64,000 nt of DNA. Origin: Hydrogenophaga sp. GTDB lineage: Bacteria; Pseudomonadota; Gammaproteobacteria; Burkholderiales; Burkholderiaceae_C. Position numbers and translations under genes: made by a program. The notes under the pieces were generated by a model. That model had not been told where the DNA came from and searched no databases. It saw only the letters and a program-made list of their open reading frames with translations. The DNA is taken from assembly GCF_018780385.1 (NCBI RefSeq), contig NZ_JADMJO010000063.1, positions 1 through 64,000 of the forward strand. The letters run 5' to 3'. Below are positions 25,504 to 37,826 of this stretch, one piece after another. The number at the start of each line of letters is the position of its first letter. Position 1 is the first letter of the stretch.

Positions 25504-27138
25504 ATGGCTTCCATCACCTTGCAACCCGGCCACGTCAGCCTGCGCCAACTGCGCCGGATCCACGTCGGCGGCACCACCCTGGCGCTGGCGCCTGAGACCC
25601 GCGCCGGCCTGCTCGCCTCGCAGGCCACGGTGCAGCGCATCGTCGCCCATGACGAAGTGGTCTACGGCATCAACACCGGCTTCGGCAAGCTGGCCAGCAC
25701 CAAGATCGCGCCTGAACACCTGGCCGAGCTGCAGCGCAACCTGGTGCTGTCGCACAGCGTCGGCACCGGCGAGCCGCTGGCCGCGCCCGTGGTGCGCCTG
25801 GTCCTGGCCACCAAGGCCGTGAGCCTGGCGCGCGGCCACTCGGGCGTGCGGCCTGAATTGGTCGATGCGCTGCTGGCGCTGGCCAATGCCGGCTTGCTGC
25901 CGCGCATCCCGGCCAAGGGCTCGGTCGGCGCATCGGGCGACCTGGCGCCGCTGGCGCACATGGCCTGCGTGCTGATTGGTGAAGGTCAGGCCAGCACTCC
26001 AGCGGGCGAGATCATCTCCGGCCGTGAGGCCATGGCCCGCATCGGCCTGGAACCCTTTGTGCTCGGTCCCAAGGAAGGCCTGGCCTTGCTGAACGGCACC
26101 CAGGTGTCGACTGCGCTGGCGCTGCATGGCCTGTTCGGCACCGAAAACGTCTTTGCCGCCGCGCTGGTGTCGGGCGCGCTGTCGCTGGAAGCGGTGCAGG
26201 GCTCGATCAAGCCGTTTGATGCGCGCATCCACGCCGCCCGCGGCCAGCCTGGCCAGATCGCCGTGGCCGGGGCTGTGCGCGTGCTGCTGGACGGCAGCGA
26301 AATCGTGCCCTCGCACCCCGATTGCGGCCGGGTGCAGGACCCGTATTCGATCCGCTGCATTCCGCAGGTGATGGGGGCCTGCCTGGACAACCTCACGCAT
26401 GCGGCCAAAGTGCTGCAGACCGAGGCCAATGCTGCATCCGACAACCCCCTGGTGTTTGCTGACGATGGCACTTCGGGTGCCGGTGACGTCATCTCCGGCG
26501 GCAACTTTCACGCCGAGCCCGTGGCCTTTGCCGCCGACATCATCGCTCTGGCCGTGGCCGAGATCGGCGCGATAGCCGAGCGCCGCCTGGCCCTGTTGCT
26601 GGACACCGGCCTGTCGGGCTTGCCGCCGTTTCTGGTGCACGACGGTGGCCTGAATTCGGGTTTCATGATGGCCCAGGTGACGGCTGCCGCTGTGGCGTCC
26701 GAGAACAAATCCCTGGCGCACCCGGCCAGCGTGGACAGCCTGCCGACCTCGGCCAACCAGGAAGACCATGTGTCCATGGCCACCTTCGCCGCGCGGCGCC
26801 TGGGCGAGATGGTGAACAACACCGCGGTGGTGGTCGGCATCGAAGCCATGGGCGCGGCGCAAGGCATCGAACTCAAACGCCACAACGTGGCCCCCACGCT
26901 CGGTGCTGCCGCTTCCTCGCTGCCCCCCGAGGGGGCGCAACCTGCCTTGGGGCGGCCCGGCGGCCTGAAAAGCTCGCAACTGGTCGAAGCCGCCTTTGCC
27001 GACATCCGCCAGCGCGTCGCCTTCCTGGACCACGACCGCTTTTTGGCCGACGACATCGAGGCCATGCGCCTCTGGGCGCACCAGAGCGACTGGCCCGCCG
27101 CCCTTCTGACCATCTTGCCCAGCCACATCTCTGCATAA
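25504..27138 (+). CDS. hutH: Histidine ammonia-lyase
   Basis: This 544-residue enzyme deaminates L-histidine to trans-urocanate, the first step of the pathway. The motif [11 protein letters not shown] contains Ala143-Ser144-Gly145, which cyclises into the MIO electrophile. The active-site Tyr in [10 protein letters not shown], the Tyr in DPYSIRC and the Glu in NQEDHVSM are present. Bacterial HutH is about 510 residues. The extra length includes residues about 464-488 ([17 protein letters not shown]), encoded by a dispersed palindromic repeat inserted in frame. hutU follows after 10 nt. Confidence 0.96.
   Translation: MASITLQPGHVSLRQLRRIHVGGTTLALAPETRAGLLASQATVQRIVAHDEVVYGINTGFGKLASTKIAPEHLAELQRNLVLSHSVGTGEPLAAPVVRLVLATKAVSLARGHSGVRPELVDALLALANAGLLPRIPAKGSVGASGDLAPLAHMACVLIGEGQASTPAGEIISGREAMARIGLEPFVLGPKEGLALLNGTQVSTALALHGLFGTENVFAAALVSGALSLEAVQGSIKPFDARIHAARGQPGQIAVAGAVRVLLDGSEIVPSHPDCGRVQDPYSIRCIPQVMGACLDNLTHAAKVLQTEANAASDNPLVFADDGTSGAGDVISGGNFHAEPVAFAADIIALAVAEIGAIAERRLALLLDTGLSGLPPFLVHDGGLNSGFMMAQVTAAAVASENKSLAHPASVDSLPTSANQEDHVSMATFAARRLGEMVNNTAVVVGIEAMGAAQGIELKRHNVAPTLGAAASSLPPEGAQPALGRPGGLKSSQLVEAAFADIRQRVAFLDHDRFLADDIEAMRLWAHQSDWPAALLTILPSHISA
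26911..26963 (+). repeat. Dispersed palindromic element inside hutH
   Basis: Within hutH the sequence contains GCCCCCCGAGGGGGC (a 6-bp palindrome with a 3-nt centre) followed by GCCTTGGGGCGGCCCGGC at 26944-26961. The latter 18-mer occurs as its exact reverse complement at 47200-47217 between rplS and the NUDIX gene. The element is read through in frame and adds about 20 residues. Confidence 0.68.
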
Positions 27139-27148
27139 GGAAACAACC

Positions 27149-28843
<1,695 letters not shown>

Positions 28844-28948
28844 GGCATTGCTACCGCATTCATAGCTGCCGACGCTGACAGACATTGCGACAGCGGCACT
28901 TTTTATTCAGATTTCTCGCCTGTCCCTCAACCCTCTGAAAGTGAAACC

Positions 28949-29800
28949 ATGAAAACCTCGCAACTCCTCGCCGCCAGTCTGCTTGCCCTGGGCGTTCTGG
29001 TCAGCGCCACCCCCGTCCAGGCCAAAGACTGGAAGACCGTCACCATCGCCACCGAGGGTGCGTACGAACCCTGGAACATGACCCTGCCTGGCGGCAAGCT
29101 CGCCGGCTTCGAGATCGACATGATCGAAGACCTGTGCCCGCGCATGAAGATCACCTGCAAGCTGGTGGTGCAGAACTGGGACGGCATGATCGCCGGCCTG
29201 AAAGCCGGCAAGTACGACGTGATGATGGACTCCATCGTCATCACCGAAGAACGCAAGAAGGAAGTCGCCTTCTCCGCCCCCTACGCCTCCACCTCGGCCA
29301 GCTTTGTCGCCGCCAGTGGCAAGCTGTTGCCCGAAGGCAAGGGCGACACCCTGAAGCTGGGCACCGACGCCAAGACCGTGCGCACCGCTGTCGAGCCGCT
29401 GCGCGCCGCGCTCAAGGGCAAGACCATCGGCATCGCCTCCGGTACGGTCTACACCAAGTTCATCGACGAGCATTTCAAGGACATCGCCACGGTGCGCGAA
29501 TACAGCTCGTCGCCGGACGCCATCCTCGACCTGAAGGTCGGCCGCATCGATGCCGTTTTCGACGACGTGACCCTGATCAACGCCGTTCTGGCCAAACCCG
29601 AGAACAAGGCTCTGGCCTACACCGGGCCCAAGCTGGGCGGGCTGGTCTTCGGTGAAGGCGAGGCCCTCGGCTTTCGCAAGGCCGACGCCGACCTGAAGGC
29701 CATGTTCGACGTGGCCATCAAGGCCGCGCTGGCCGACGGCACGATGAAGAAGCTGTCGCTGAAGTGGTTCAAAACCGACTTGACCCCCGCCACCCCTTGA
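28949..29800 (+). CDS. ABC transporter substrate-binding protein, histidine/basic amino acid type
   Basis: This 283-residue periplasmic protein has a signal peptide (LLAASLLALGVLVSATPVQA) and the family-3 solute-binding fold: VTIATEGAYEPWNM, GFEIDMIEDLC, VVQNWDGMIAGLKAGKYDVMM, then SGTVYTKFIDEHF. This corresponds to HisJ/LAO-type proteins. It lies 105 nt after hutU and directly before permease and ATPase genes, so it probably delivers histidine, and possibly urocanate, to the hut pathway. Confidence 0.9.
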   Translation: MKTSQLLAASLLALGVLVSATPVQAKDWKTVTIATEGAYEPWNMTLPGGKLAGFEIDMIEDLCPRMKITCKLVVQNWDGMIAGLKAGKYDVMMDSIVITEERKKEVAFSAPYASTSASFVAASGKLLPEGKGDTLKLGTDAKTVRTAVEPLRAALKGKTIGIASGTVYTKFIDEHFKDIATVREYSSSPDAILDLKVGRIDAVFDDVTLINAVLAKPENKALAYTGPKLGGLVFGEGEALGFRKADADLKAMFDVAIKAALADGTMKKLSLKWFKTDLTPATP

Positions 29801-29843
29801 GTCTGCGCCAGGCCACAGTCACATAGACATCGGAGAGACCGCC

Positions 29844-30566
29844 ATGGAACTGTTCGAACTGTTGGGCTTCAGCGAGCAGGGCTGGGGTTCGGCCCTGCTG
29901 CTGGCGACTCTTTTGACTGTGGCACTGACGCTGTGTGGGCTGCTGGTCGGCTCGGTGTTCGGCGCGCTGGTGGCGGCCGCCAAGCTGTCGCCGCGGCGCA
30001 GCCTGCGCAGTGTGGGCGAGCTGTATTCCACGGTGTTCCGGGGCATCCCCGAGCTGCTGGTGATCTACCTGTTCTACTTCGGCGGCTCGACGCTGATCAC
30101 GGCCATCGGCCAGTGGTTCGGCGCCGAGGGTTTCATCGCCACGCCGCCGTTTCTGGTTGGGGTGCTGGCGGTGGGCATGATCTCGGGCTCGTACCAGGCC
30201 GAGGTCTACCGCGGCGCCTACCTGGCCGTGTCGCAAGGCGAGCTGGAGGCCGCGCGCTCCATCGGCATGCCGACGCTGATGCTGGCACGGCGCATTTTGA
30301 TGCCCCAGATTTTCCGCCTGTCGCTGCCCGGCCTGGGCAACGTCTGGCAGATGAGCCTGAAGGACTCGGCCCTGATCTCGGTCACCGGCCTGGCCGAGCT
30401 CATGCGCACCGCCCAGATCGCAGCCGGCTCGACCCGCCAGTACTTCACCTTCTACATCGTCGGCGGCATCCTGTACCTGGTGCTCACCGGCATGTCGAAC
30501 CAGGTGTTCAGCCGGGCAGAAAAGCACATGGGCAAGTCGCAGCGACGCAACTTTGCCAACACCTAG
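29844..30566 (+). CDS. ABC transporter permease, HisQ type
   Basis: This 240-residue inner-membrane permease has about five helices. The family motif EAARSIGMPTLMLARRILMPQ (EAA loop) contacts the ATPase. Upstream segments LTLCGLLVGSVFGALVAAAK and FRGIPELLVIYLFYF are typical of the HisQ/GlnP group. It pairs with the following HisM-type permease as a heterodimer. Confidence 0.9.
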   Translation: MELFELLGFSEQGWGSALLLATLLTVALTLCGLLVGSVFGALVAAAKLSPRRSLRSVGELYSTVFRGIPELLVIYLFYFGGSTLITAIGQWFGAEGFIATPPFLVGVLAVGMISGSYQAEVYRGAYLAVSQGELEAARSIGMPTLMLARRILMPQIFRLSLPGLGNVWQMSLKDSALISVTGLAELMRTAQIAAGSTRQYFTFYIVGGILYLVLTGMSNQVFSRAEKHMGKSQRRNFANT

Positions 30567-30576
30567 GAGCCAGTCC

Positions 30577-31302
30577 ATGATCGACTTCGACTTCCTCCTC
30601 GACACCTTGGGCAAGCTGCTGGCCGCCGTGCCGACGACGCTGGGTCTGTTCTCGCTGTCCCTGCTGTTCGGTGGTCTGCTCTCGCTGCTCATCGTCGCCA
30701 TGCGTGTCGGCCCGTACCCGGCGCTCAGCTGGTTTGCGCGCGGCTATGTGCTGGTGTTTCGCGGCACGCCGCTGCTGATCCAGTTGTTCCTGGTCTATTA
30801 CGGCCTGGGCCAGTTCGAGGCCGTGCGCGCCAGCCCGGCCTGGCTGGTGTTGCGCGAACCCTATGCCTGCGCTGTGCTGGCGTTGGCTCTGTGCACGGCC
30901 GGCTATACGGCGGAGATCCTGCGCGGCGGCCTGCTGGCGGTGCCGCACGGTCAGATCGAAGCCGGCCTGGCCACCGGCATGTCGCGCTGGACCCTGCTGC
31001 AGCGTGTGATCGCGCCCATCGCGCTGCGCCAGTGCCTGCCCGCCTATTCCACCGAGCTGGTGCTGCTGGTCAAGTCCACCGCGCTGGCCAGCCTGGTGAC
31101 GGTGTGGGACGTGACCGGCGTGGCCCAGCAAATCATCCAGCGCAGCTACCGCACCATGGAGGTGTTCATCTGCGCCGCCGCCATCTACCTGGTGCTGAAC
31201 TTCCTGCTGGTGCGCGCCGTGGCGATGCTGGAGCACCGTCTGTCGCCGCACCTGCGCAAGCGCCCCGGCATCGCCGTGAACTCCCCCACCCAAACCGTTT
31301 GA
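30577..31302 (+). CDS. ABC transporter permease, HisM type
   Basis: This 241-residue permease begins at ATG 30577, supported by AGGAG 8 nt upstream. It shows [18 protein letters not shown], typical of the polar amino acid family, and an EAA loop [21 protein letters not shown]. It lies 10 nt after the HisQ-type gene and 7 nt before the ATPase gene. Together with those and the binding protein it makes a complete importer within the hut locus. Confidence 0.9.
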   Translation: MIDFDFLLDTLGKLLAAVPTTLGLFSLSLLFGGLLSLLIVAMRVGPYPALSWFARGYVLVFRGTPLLIQLFLVYYGLGQFEAVRASPAWLVLREPYACAVLALALCTAGYTAEILRGGLLAVPHGQIEAGLATGMSRWTLLQRVIAPIALRQCLPAYSTELVLLVKSTALASLVTVWDVTGVAQQIIQRSYRTMEVFICAAAIYLVLNFLLVRAVAMLEHRLSPHLRKRPGIAVNSPTQTV

Positions 31303-31309
31303 GCCGACC

Positions 31310-32113
31310 ATGAGCACCACGACCATCACCTCCACCGTGGCCACCCTGGCTGTCTCCAACATCCATAAATCCTTTGGCGGCCACCATGTGCTCAAGGGTA
31401 TTTCCATGACGGCCCGCAAGGGCGATGTGATCTCCATCCTGGGCGCCAGCGGCTCGGGCAAAAGCACCTTTCTGCGCTGCATCAACATGCTTGAAACACC
31501 CGACCAGGGCAGCGTCTGCCTGGACGGCGAAACCCTGGAGATGCGCCAGCGCAAGGACGGCCGCCTGGAGCCGGTGCACCGCAAACAGGTCGAGCGCATG
31601 CGTTCGCAACTGGCCATGGTGTTCCAGAGCTTCAACCTCTGGTCGCACATGACGGTGCTGCAAAACCTGATCGAAGGCCCGATGCGGGTGCAAAAGCGCG
31701 CACATGCCGAATGCGTGGAAGAGGCCGAGGCCTTGCTGCAGCGCGTTGGACTGTTTGAACGGCGCGACTACTACCCCGCGCACCTGTCCGGCGGCCAGCA
31801 GCAGCGCGTGGCGATTGCCCGCGCGCTGGCCATGCGTCCGCAAGTGATGCTGTTCGACGAACCGACCTCCGCGCTCGACCCCGAGCTCGTCGGCGAGGTG
31901 CTGAAGGTGATGCGCTCCCTGGCCGAAGAGGGCCGCACCATGCTGGTGGTGACGCACGAGATGGGCTTTGCGCGCAATGTGTCGAACCGCGTGGTCTTCA
32001 TGCACCAGGGTCTGGTGGACGTGGAAGGCGCACCGGCCGATGTGTTTGGCGCGCACAGTTCCGAACGCTTTCGCCAGTTCATCTCCGGCCACCAGGAGCG
32101 CGCCACCGCATGA
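31310..32113 (+). CDS. ABC transporter ATP-binding protein, HisP type
   Basis: This 267-residue ATPase has Walker [16 protein letters not shown], a Q-loop [17 protein letters not shown], the signature [17 protein letters not shown], Walker [16 protein letters not shown] and the switch His in [12 protein letters not shown]. The insert after Walker A ([19 protein letters not shown]) is typical of HisP. Its stop codon overlaps the start of the second lyase-like gene (ATGA, 32110-32113), linking transport and catabolism genes. Confidence 0.93.
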   Translation: MSTTTITSTVATLAVSNIHKSFGGHHVLKGISMTARKGDVISILGASGSGKSTFLRCINMLETPDQGSVCLDGETLEMRQRKDGRLEPVHRKQVERMRSQLAMVFQSFNLWSHMTVLQNLIEGPMRVQKRAHAECVEEAEALLQRVGLFERRDYYPAHLSGGQQQRVAIARALAMRPQVMLFDEPTSALDPELVGEVLKVMRSLAEEGRTMLVVTHEMGFARNVSNRVVFMHQGLVDVEGAPADVFGAHSSERFRQFISGHQERATA

Positions 32114-33642
32114 CCCCCACGAGCACTGCCCACATGTCTTCTCCCCTTTTCCCCATCACCATCGGCGACAGCCCGCTGGGCTGGCGCGATCTGGTCGCCG
32201 TGGCCCGCGACGGCGCGCCATTGGCGTTGTCTTCCGCTGCCTGGGCGCGCATCGACAATGCCCGAGCCATCGTGGACTGCATCGTGGCCAACGGCGAGCG
32301 CGCCTACGGCATCAGCACCGGCCTGGGTGCGTTGAGCCAAGTGGTGCTGCACGGCGAGCAACTGGCCAAGCTCTCGCGCAACACCTTGCTGAGCCACGCC
32401 TGCGGCGTCGGCCCGCTGCTGACCGAAGCGCAAACCCGCGCCATCATGTTTGCCGCGCTGGCCAACTACGCGCAAGGCTATTCAGGCCTGCAGCGCAGCG
32501 TGGTGCAGGGCCTGCTGGCGCTGCTGAACCAGGGCGTGACGCCCTGCGTGCCGTCCCAGGGCTCGGTCGGTTACCTGACCCACATGGCGCACGTCGGCGT
32601 GGCGCTGCTGGGCCTGGGCGAAGTGCGCTGGCAAGGCCGCACGCTGCCCGCTGCCCAGGCGCTGCAGGCCATCGGCTTGCCGCCACTGGTGCTGGGCGCG
32701 AAAGATGGCCTGAGCCTGGTCAATGGCACGCCCTGCATGACCGGCCTGGCCGCGCTGGCCCTGGCCGACCTGGAACGCCTGGCCGACTGGGCCGACGTGA
32801 TCGGCGCCATGAGCTTCGAGGCCTTGCGCGGCCAGGCCGATGCGTTCGACGCCGACGTGCTGGCCCTCAAGCCGCACCCCGGCATGCAGCAGGTGGGCCG
32901 CCACTTGCGTGGCCTGCTGGCGGGCAGCGAAGTCATTGCCAGCAGCCGCAGCCTGCGCACGCAGGATGCGCTCAGCATCCGCTCGATCCCGCAAATCCAT
33001 GGTGCCTGCCGCGACCAGATCGCGCACGCCGCGCGGCAGATCGAGACCGAGCTGAACTCCGCCACCGACAACCCGCTGTTGCTGGGCACGCCCGAGGCCT
33101 ACCGCGTCATGTCGCAGGCCAATCCGCACGGTGAGTCGGTGGCCATGGCCGCCGACCTGCTGCGCATCGCCGTGGCCGAACTCGGCGGCGTGGCCGAGCG
33201 GCGGCTGGACCGGCTCGTGAATCCACACGTCAGTGGCCTGCCCGCGTTTCTGGTGGCCGAGCCGGGTGTCAACTCGGGCCTGATGATCACGCAGTACACC
33301 GCCGCTTCCCTGGCCGGTGAAAACCGCCGCCTGGCCCAGCCGGTGGTGGTGGACAACTTCATCACCTCGGGCGGGCAGGAAGATCACCTGAGCCTGGGCA
33401 CCAGCGCCGCGCTGGACCTGCACCGGTCGCTGGAGAACCTGACGCAGATCCTGGCCATCGAGTACCTGCTGGCCGCGCAGGCGTTTGAATTCCTGAAAGA
33501 GCAGCGTTTTGGTGCCGGTACTGGCCAGGCTTGGCGACGGCTGCGCGAACAAGTGCCATCGTTTGAAGCCGACCGCTTTCTGGCCCCCGACATCGCACAA
33601 GCCGCGACGCTGCTGCGCACCCCGTGCGGACTGCTGTCGTGA
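32110..33642 (+). CDS. HutH-like aromatic amino acid lyase paralogue lacking the MIO motif
   Basis: This 510-residue protein is similar over its length to histidine ammonia-lyase ([40 protein letters not shown]). However, the segment that should read [15 protein letters not shown] is [12 protein letters not shown] (residues about 151-162). The Ala-Ser-Gly that forms the MIO cofactor and about six residues are absent. The Tyr of DPYSIRC is also replaced (DALSIRS). The frame is intact and coupled to both neighbours by 4-nt overlaps, so it is maintained. It may be a regulatory or binding paralogue, an enzyme of changed chemistry, or a partner of HutH. Confidence 0.85.
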   Translation: MTPTSTAHMSSPLFPITIGDSPLGWRDLVAVARDGAPLALSSAAWARIDNARAIVDCIVANGERAYGISTGLGALSQVVLHGEQLAKLSRNTLLSHACGVGPLLTEAQTRAIMFAALANYAQGYSGLQRSVVQGLLALLNQGVTPCVPSQGSVGYLTHMAHVGVALLGLGEVRWQGRTLPAAQALQAIGLPPLVLGAKDGLSLVNGTPCMTGLAALALADLERLADWADVIGAMSFEALRGQADAFDADVLALKPHPGMQQVGRHLRGLLAGSEVIASSRSLRTQDALSIRSIPQIHGACRDQIAHAARQIETELNSATDNPLLLGTPEAYRVMSQANPHGESVAMAADLLRIAVAELGGVAERRLDRLVNPHVSGLPAFLVAEPGVNSGLMITQYTAASLAGENRRLAQPVVVDNFITSGGQEDHLSLGTSAALDLHRSLENLTQILAIEYLLAAQAFEFLKEQRFGAGTGQAWRRLREQVPSFEADRFLAPDIAQAATLLRTPCGLLS

Positions 33643-34214
33643 TCCACACCTTCGACATCGCCGACCTGCCCCCCACGCCGTGGAAGAACGGTGGCGGCAG
33701 CACGCGTGAAATCGTCTGCCGGCCGCCCGGCGCAAACATGGACAGTTTTGAATGGCGCGTCAGCGTGGCCACCATTGCCGCGAACGGTCCGTTCTCGGTC
33801 TTTCCCGGTGTCGACCGCGTGATCATGTTGCTCGATGGCGCCGGGGTGCGTTTGCAGGGGACGGGCATCGACCAGAGACTGGACACGCCCGGTGTGCCCT
33901 TTGCTTTTTCGGGCGACGTGGCGCTGGACTGCGCGCTGCTCGGCGGCCCCTCGACTGACTTCAATGTGATGACCCGGCGCAGCCAATGGCGTGCCGAGGT
34001 GACCGTGCTGACGGGCACTCGCCAGATCGCCACCGCCCCCAGCGGCTTGGCGCTGGCCGTGCGGGGCAGGTGGCACTTGCAGTCTGGCGCCCACGACTTC
34101 CGCTGTGCCCCGGGCACCGGCATGTGGTGGGATGCGGCGGCGAAGTGGAAAGCCACACCGCTGACGCCTGATGCCATGCTGGTGGCGGTACGCCTGCACG
34201 ACCTGAAGAGTTGA
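33639..34214 (+). CDS. hutD: HutD family protein
   Basis: This 191-residue protein starts at a GTG overlapping the preceding stop (GTGA, 33639-33642). It has the cupin-like HutD features [14 protein letters not shown] and [22 protein letters not shown]. HutD is encoded in many hut operons. In Pseudomonas it has been proposed to limit hut expression by binding an intermediate; its exact biochemistry is not settled. It is translationally coupled to hutI. Confidence 0.9.
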   Translation: MIHTFDIADLPPTPWKNGGGSTREIVCRPPGANMDSFEWRVSVATIAANGPFSVFPGVDRVIMLLDGAGVRLQGTGIDQRLDTPGVPFAFSGDVALDCALLGGPSTDFNVMTRRSQWRAEVTVLTGTRQIATAPSGLALAVRGRWHLQSGAHDFRCAPGTGMWWDAAAKWKATPLTPDAMLVAVRLHDLKS

Positions 34215-35488
34215 GTAACCATCTCCTGATGCCCATGCTCCCAATCTCTCTCCCTGGCGCCGATGGCGTCTGGCACAACCTGCATCTGGCGCCCGGTGCA
34301 TGGGCCGGCGACACAGCTGAGGCCCCCACCGCCCTCGCGGTACAGCACGGCCAGATCACGTGGATGGGCGGTGCGCAGGCACTCCCTGCGGCGTTCGCTG
34401 GCTTGCCCCGCTTCGACGGACGCGGCGCGCTGACCACGCCGGGCCTGGTCGATTGCCACACGCACCTGGTCTACGGCGGCCAGCGCGCGAATGAGTTTGC
34501 GATGCGCCTGGCGGGGGCCAGCTACGAGGAAGTGGCCAAGGCCGGCGGCGGCATCGTCTCGTCCGTGAAGGCCACGCGCGCAGCCAGCGAAGACGACCTG
34601 TACGCGCAGGCCGCGCCACGCCTGAAGCAGTTGTTGAATGACGGCGTCTGTGCCATCGAGATCAAATCCGGCTACGGCCTGAGCCTGGCGCACGAGCGCA
34701 AACAGCTGCGGGTAGCGCGTCGCCTGGGACTGGACCACGGTGTGACGGTGCGCACCACCTTCCTCGGCGCGCATGCCCTGCCGCCCGAGTACGCGGGACG
34801 CAGCCAGGACTACATCGACCTCGTGTGCCACGAGATGCTGCCTGCGCTGGCGGCCGAGGGGCTGGTGGATGCGGTCGACGTGTTCTGCGAACGCATTGCG
34901 TTTTCGCTGGCCGAGACCGAGCAGGTGTTCAAAGCCGCGCAGGCCTTGGGCTTGCCGGTCAAGCTGCATGCCGAGCAGTTGTCGGACATGGGCGGCTCGG
35001 CGCTGGCGGCGCGCTACGGCGCGCTGTCGTGCGACCACATCGAGCATCTTTCTGAAGAGGGCATAGCCGCCATGCGAGCGGCGGGCACCGTGGCGGTGCT
35101 GCTGCCGGGCGCCTACTACACGCTGCGCGACACGCACGTGCCGCCCATCGCGGCCTTGCGCACCGCGGGCGTGCCCATGGCGGTGTCCACCGACCACAAT
35201 CCCGGCACCTCGCCGGCCTTGAGTTTGCTGCTGATGGCCAACATGGCGTGCACGCTGTTCCGCCTGACGGTGCAGGAGGCGCTGGCCGGCATCACCACCC
35301 ACGCGGCCAGAGCGCTGGGCTTGCAGGACACCCATGGGGCGCTGGCCATGGGGCGGCCGGCCAACTTTGTGCTGTGGGATGTGGCGGAGCCCGCAGAGCT
35401 GGTGTATTGGCTGGGGCAGCAGCCGGGGCGCACGGTTGTCCGGCAGGGGAGGGTGGCGTTGGATACCCTGGGCGTGGTACCCCAATGA
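34211..35488 (+). CDS. hutI: Imidazolonepropionase
   Basis: This metal-dependent amidohydrolase opens 4-imidazolone-5-propionate to N-formimino-L-glutamate. The metal-site motif [45 protein letters not shown] and [10 protein letters not shown] are all present. The TTG at 34211 overlaps the hutD stop in the same 4-nt style as neighbouring genes, giving 425 residues; ATGs at 34229 and 34235 are alternatives and none has a strong ribosome site. The usual length is 400-420. Confidence 0.94.
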   Translation: MSNHLLMPMLPISLPGADGVWHNLHLAPGAWAGDTAEAPTALAVQHGQITWMGGAQALPAAFAGLPRFDGRGALTTPGLVDCHTHLVYGGQRANEFAMRLAGASYEEVAKAGGGIVSSVKATRAASEDDLYAQAAPRLKQLLNDGVCAIEIKSGYGLSLAHERKQLRVARRLGLDHGVTVRTTFLGAHALPPEYAGRSQDYIDLVCHEMLPALAAEGLVDAVDVFCERIAFSLAETEQVFKAAQALGLPVKLHAEQLSDMGGSALAARYGALSCDHIEHLSEEGIAAMRAAGTVAVLLPGAYYTLRDTHVPPIAALRTAGVPMAVSTDHNPGTSPALSLLLMANMACTLFRLTVQEALAGITTHAARALGLQDTHGALAMGRPANFVLWDVAEPAELVYWLGQQPGRTVVRQGRVALDTLGVVPQ

Positions 35489-35549
35489 GCGCCGCGCTGG
35501 GCCGTTCCCAAGCTAGCTCGCACCGCAGCTCGAAGAGCGAAGGTACCTA

Positions 35550-36926
35550 ATGAACACTCTCTTTGCACAAGATGCCTTGCTCCCCACCGGCTGGGCCCGC
35601 CATGTTCTGCTGCAATGGAACGCGCAAGGTCAACTCACAGCCGTCACACCCCACAGCCCACCAGGCAACGCCCCCCAGGTCGCCGGCCCGCTCATCCCCG
35701 GCCTGCCCAACCTGCACAGCCACGCCTTCCAGCGCGCCATGGCCGGGCTCACCGAATTCCGCGGCGCTGCGCAAGACAGTTTCTGGAGCTGGCGCACGCT
35801 GATGTACCGGTTCGCCGCCCGGCTTTCGCCCGAGCAGGTCGAGGCCATCGCCACCTGGCTGTACATCGAAATGCTCGAAGCCGGCTACACCTCCGTCTGC
35901 GAATTCCACTACCTGCACCACAGCGCCGACGGCACGCCGTATGCCGACGCTGCCGAACTGTCCAAGGCCCTGCTGCGCGCCGCGCACACGGCCGGTATCG
36001 CCATCACCCTGCTGCCCGTGCTGTACCAAACCAGCGGCTTTGGCGGCACGCCGCCGAACGAAGGGCAGCGCCGCTTCATCCAATCCACCGCTGCCATGCT
36101 GCGCCTGCTGGAAACGCTGAAGCCGCTGTGCGATACCCAAGGTGCTCGGCTCGGCATGGCGCCGCACTCGCTGCGCGCCGTGCCGCCTGAGAGCCTGCGC
36201 GAGGCCGTTGCCGGGCTGCACTCCCTCGACGCCAGCGCCCCGGTGCACATCCACATCGCCGAGCAGACCGCCGAAGTTGATGCCTGCCTGGCCTGGAGCG
36301 GCCAGCGCCCGGTCGAATGGCTGCTGGACCACGCTCCCGTCGATGCGCGTTGGTGTCTCATCCACGCCACCCACATGAGCGACACCGAATACCAGCGTGC
36401 CGCCGCCAGTGGTGCGGTCGCCGGCATTTGCCCGAGCACCGAGGCGAACCTGGGCGACGGCCTGTTCGACATGCCGCGCTGGCAGGCTGCGGGCGGCGCC
36501 TGGGGCCTGGGCTCGGACAGCCACGCCTGCGTCAACGCGGCAGAGGAACTGATGCTGCTCGAATACGGCCAGCGCCTGCAGTTCCGCCAGCGCAATGTGC
36601 TCGCCGATGCCCAGCATGCGCAGGTTGCCAGCGCCACCCTGCTGCAAGCCGTGGCCGGCGGCGCGCAAGCCTCGGGCCGGGCGGCCCACGGCCTGGTGGT
36701 TGGCCAACAAGCCGACTTCTGCGTGCTGGACGCGCAGCACCTGGCGCTGGCCGGACTCGGCGCCCCCGACATGCTGTCGGCCCACGTCTTCGCCAGCCAC
36801 CGCACATCGGCACTCGACGCGGTCTGGGTCGGCGGCCGGCAGCGCACCCACGGCGGCAGCCACCCGCTGCATGAGGAAGCCGCCGCCGCATTCACAGCCG
36901 CCCGCCGCCAATTGACAAAAATCTGA
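35550..36926 (+). CDS. hutF: Formimidoylglutamate deiminase
   Basis: This 458-residue amidohydrolase-family enzyme removes ammonia from N-formimino-L-glutamate to give N-formyl-L-glutamate. Motifs are LPNLHSHAFQRAMAGLTE (metal-binding His pair), APHSLRAVPPESL, HIHIAEQTAEVDACL, CLIHATHMSD and GLGSDSHACVNAAEEL. Its presence together with hutG of the deformylase type defines the five-step hut pathway. It follows hutI after 61 nt; hutG starts 1 nt after its stop. Confidence 0.95.
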   Translation: MNTLFAQDALLPTGWARHVLLQWNAQGQLTAVTPHSPPGNAPQVAGPLIPGLPNLHSHAFQRAMAGLTEFRGAAQDSFWSWRTLMYRFAARLSPEQVEAIATWLYIEMLEAGYTSVCEFHYLHHSADGTPYADAAELSKALLRAAHTAGIAITLLPVLYQTSGFGGTPPNEGQRRFIQSTAAMLRLLETLKPLCDTQGARLGMAPHSLRAVPPESLREAVAGLHSLDASAPVHIHIAEQTAEVDACLAWSGQRPVEWLLDHAPVDARWCLIHATHMSDTEYQRAAASGAVAGICPSTEANLGDGLFDMPRWQAAGGAWGLGSDSHACVNAAEELMLLEYGQRLQFRQRNVLADAQHAQVASATLLQAVAGGAQASGRAAHGLVVGQQADFCVLDAQHLALAGLGAPDMLSAHVFASHRTSALDAVWVGGRQRTHGGSHPLHEEAAAAFTAARRQLTKI

Positions 36927-36927
36927 A

Positions 36928-37722
36928 ATGCAAGCCTTCCACTTTCACCAAGGCACTCAACCCCTGCTGATCTCCATGCCCCACGTCGGCACCCACGTGC
37001 CGCCGGCACTCGCCCTGCGCCTGACCGATACGGCCCGGCAGGTGCACGACACCGACTGGCACCTGGAGCGTCTGTACGGCTTCGCCAAAGAACTCGGCGC
37101 CTCGCTGCTGATCGCCACGCATTCGCGCTACGTGATCGACCTGAACCGCGACCCATCGGGCGCCAGCCTGTACCCGGGCCAGAGCGTCACCGGCCTGTGC
37201 CCGGTGGACGACTTCGACAACCAGCCGCTGTACCGCGACCCGCAGGACGTACCCACCGATGTCGAAATCGCCGAGCGCCGCGACAGCATCTGGCAGCCCT
37301 ACCACCAGCAGCTGCAGGCCGAACTGACCCGACTGAAAGCCGTGCATGGCAAGGCCGTGCTGTGGGATGCGCATTCGATCCGCTCGGTGCTGCCCCGCTT
37401 CTTCGCCGGCAAGCTGCCGGATCTGAACCTGGGCAGCGGCAATGGCACGAGTTGCGACCCCACCTTGTCGGCCGCGCTGCTGGCCATCGCCGAGTCCGCC
37501 ACGGGCCACACAGCCGTGCTGAATGGCCGCTTCAAGGGCGGCTACATCACCCGCCAGTACGGCCAGCCTGCGCAGAACATCCACGCCATCCAGCTGGAAA
37601 TGACGCAGTGCAGCTACATGCAGGAGGCCATGCCGTTCGACTACCTGCCCGAGGTCGCGGCCGGCATCCAGCCGCATCTGCGGCGCATGGTGGACGCGGC
37701 GCTGGCGTTTGCACGAGCTTGA
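36928..37722 (+). CDS. hutG: N-formylglutamate deformylase
   Basis: This 264-residue hydrolase converts N-formyl-L-glutamate to glutamate and formate, the last step of the pathway. It contains ISMPHVGTHVPPAL, LEVDLNR-like YVIDLNRDPSG, LWDAHSIRSVLPRFFAG and QLEMTQCSYMQE, all features of the FGase family. It is the last gene of the hut locus and starts one nucleotide after hutF. Confidence 0.94.
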   Translation: MQAFHFHQGTQPLLISMPHVGTHVPPALALRLTDTARQVHDTDWHLERLYGFAKELGASLLIATHSRYVIDLNRDPSGASLYPGQSVTGLCPVDDFDNQPLYRDPQDVPTDVEIAERRDSIWQPYHQQLQAELTRLKAVHGKAVLWDAHSIRSVLPRFFAGKLPDLNLGSGNGTSCDPTLSAALLAIAESATGHTAVLNGRFKGGYITRQYGQPAQNIHAIQLEMTQCSYMQEAMPFDYLPEVAAGIQPHLRRMVDAALAFARA

Positions 37723-37826
37723 CCGCGGGCAGTGCCACGAAAAGACCCTGCTCGCTGCCTTGACGGCTCATCTGGGAGAATTGCGCGAGTGGCTCCACGC
37801 CCAGTGAGCCCACAGCAGGAGTCATC

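Noticed and set aside
32110..33642. Treating the second HutH-like gene as a pseudogene.
   Set aside because: The frame is full length, coupled to both neighbours and conserved outside the MIO region, so functional change is more likely than decay.
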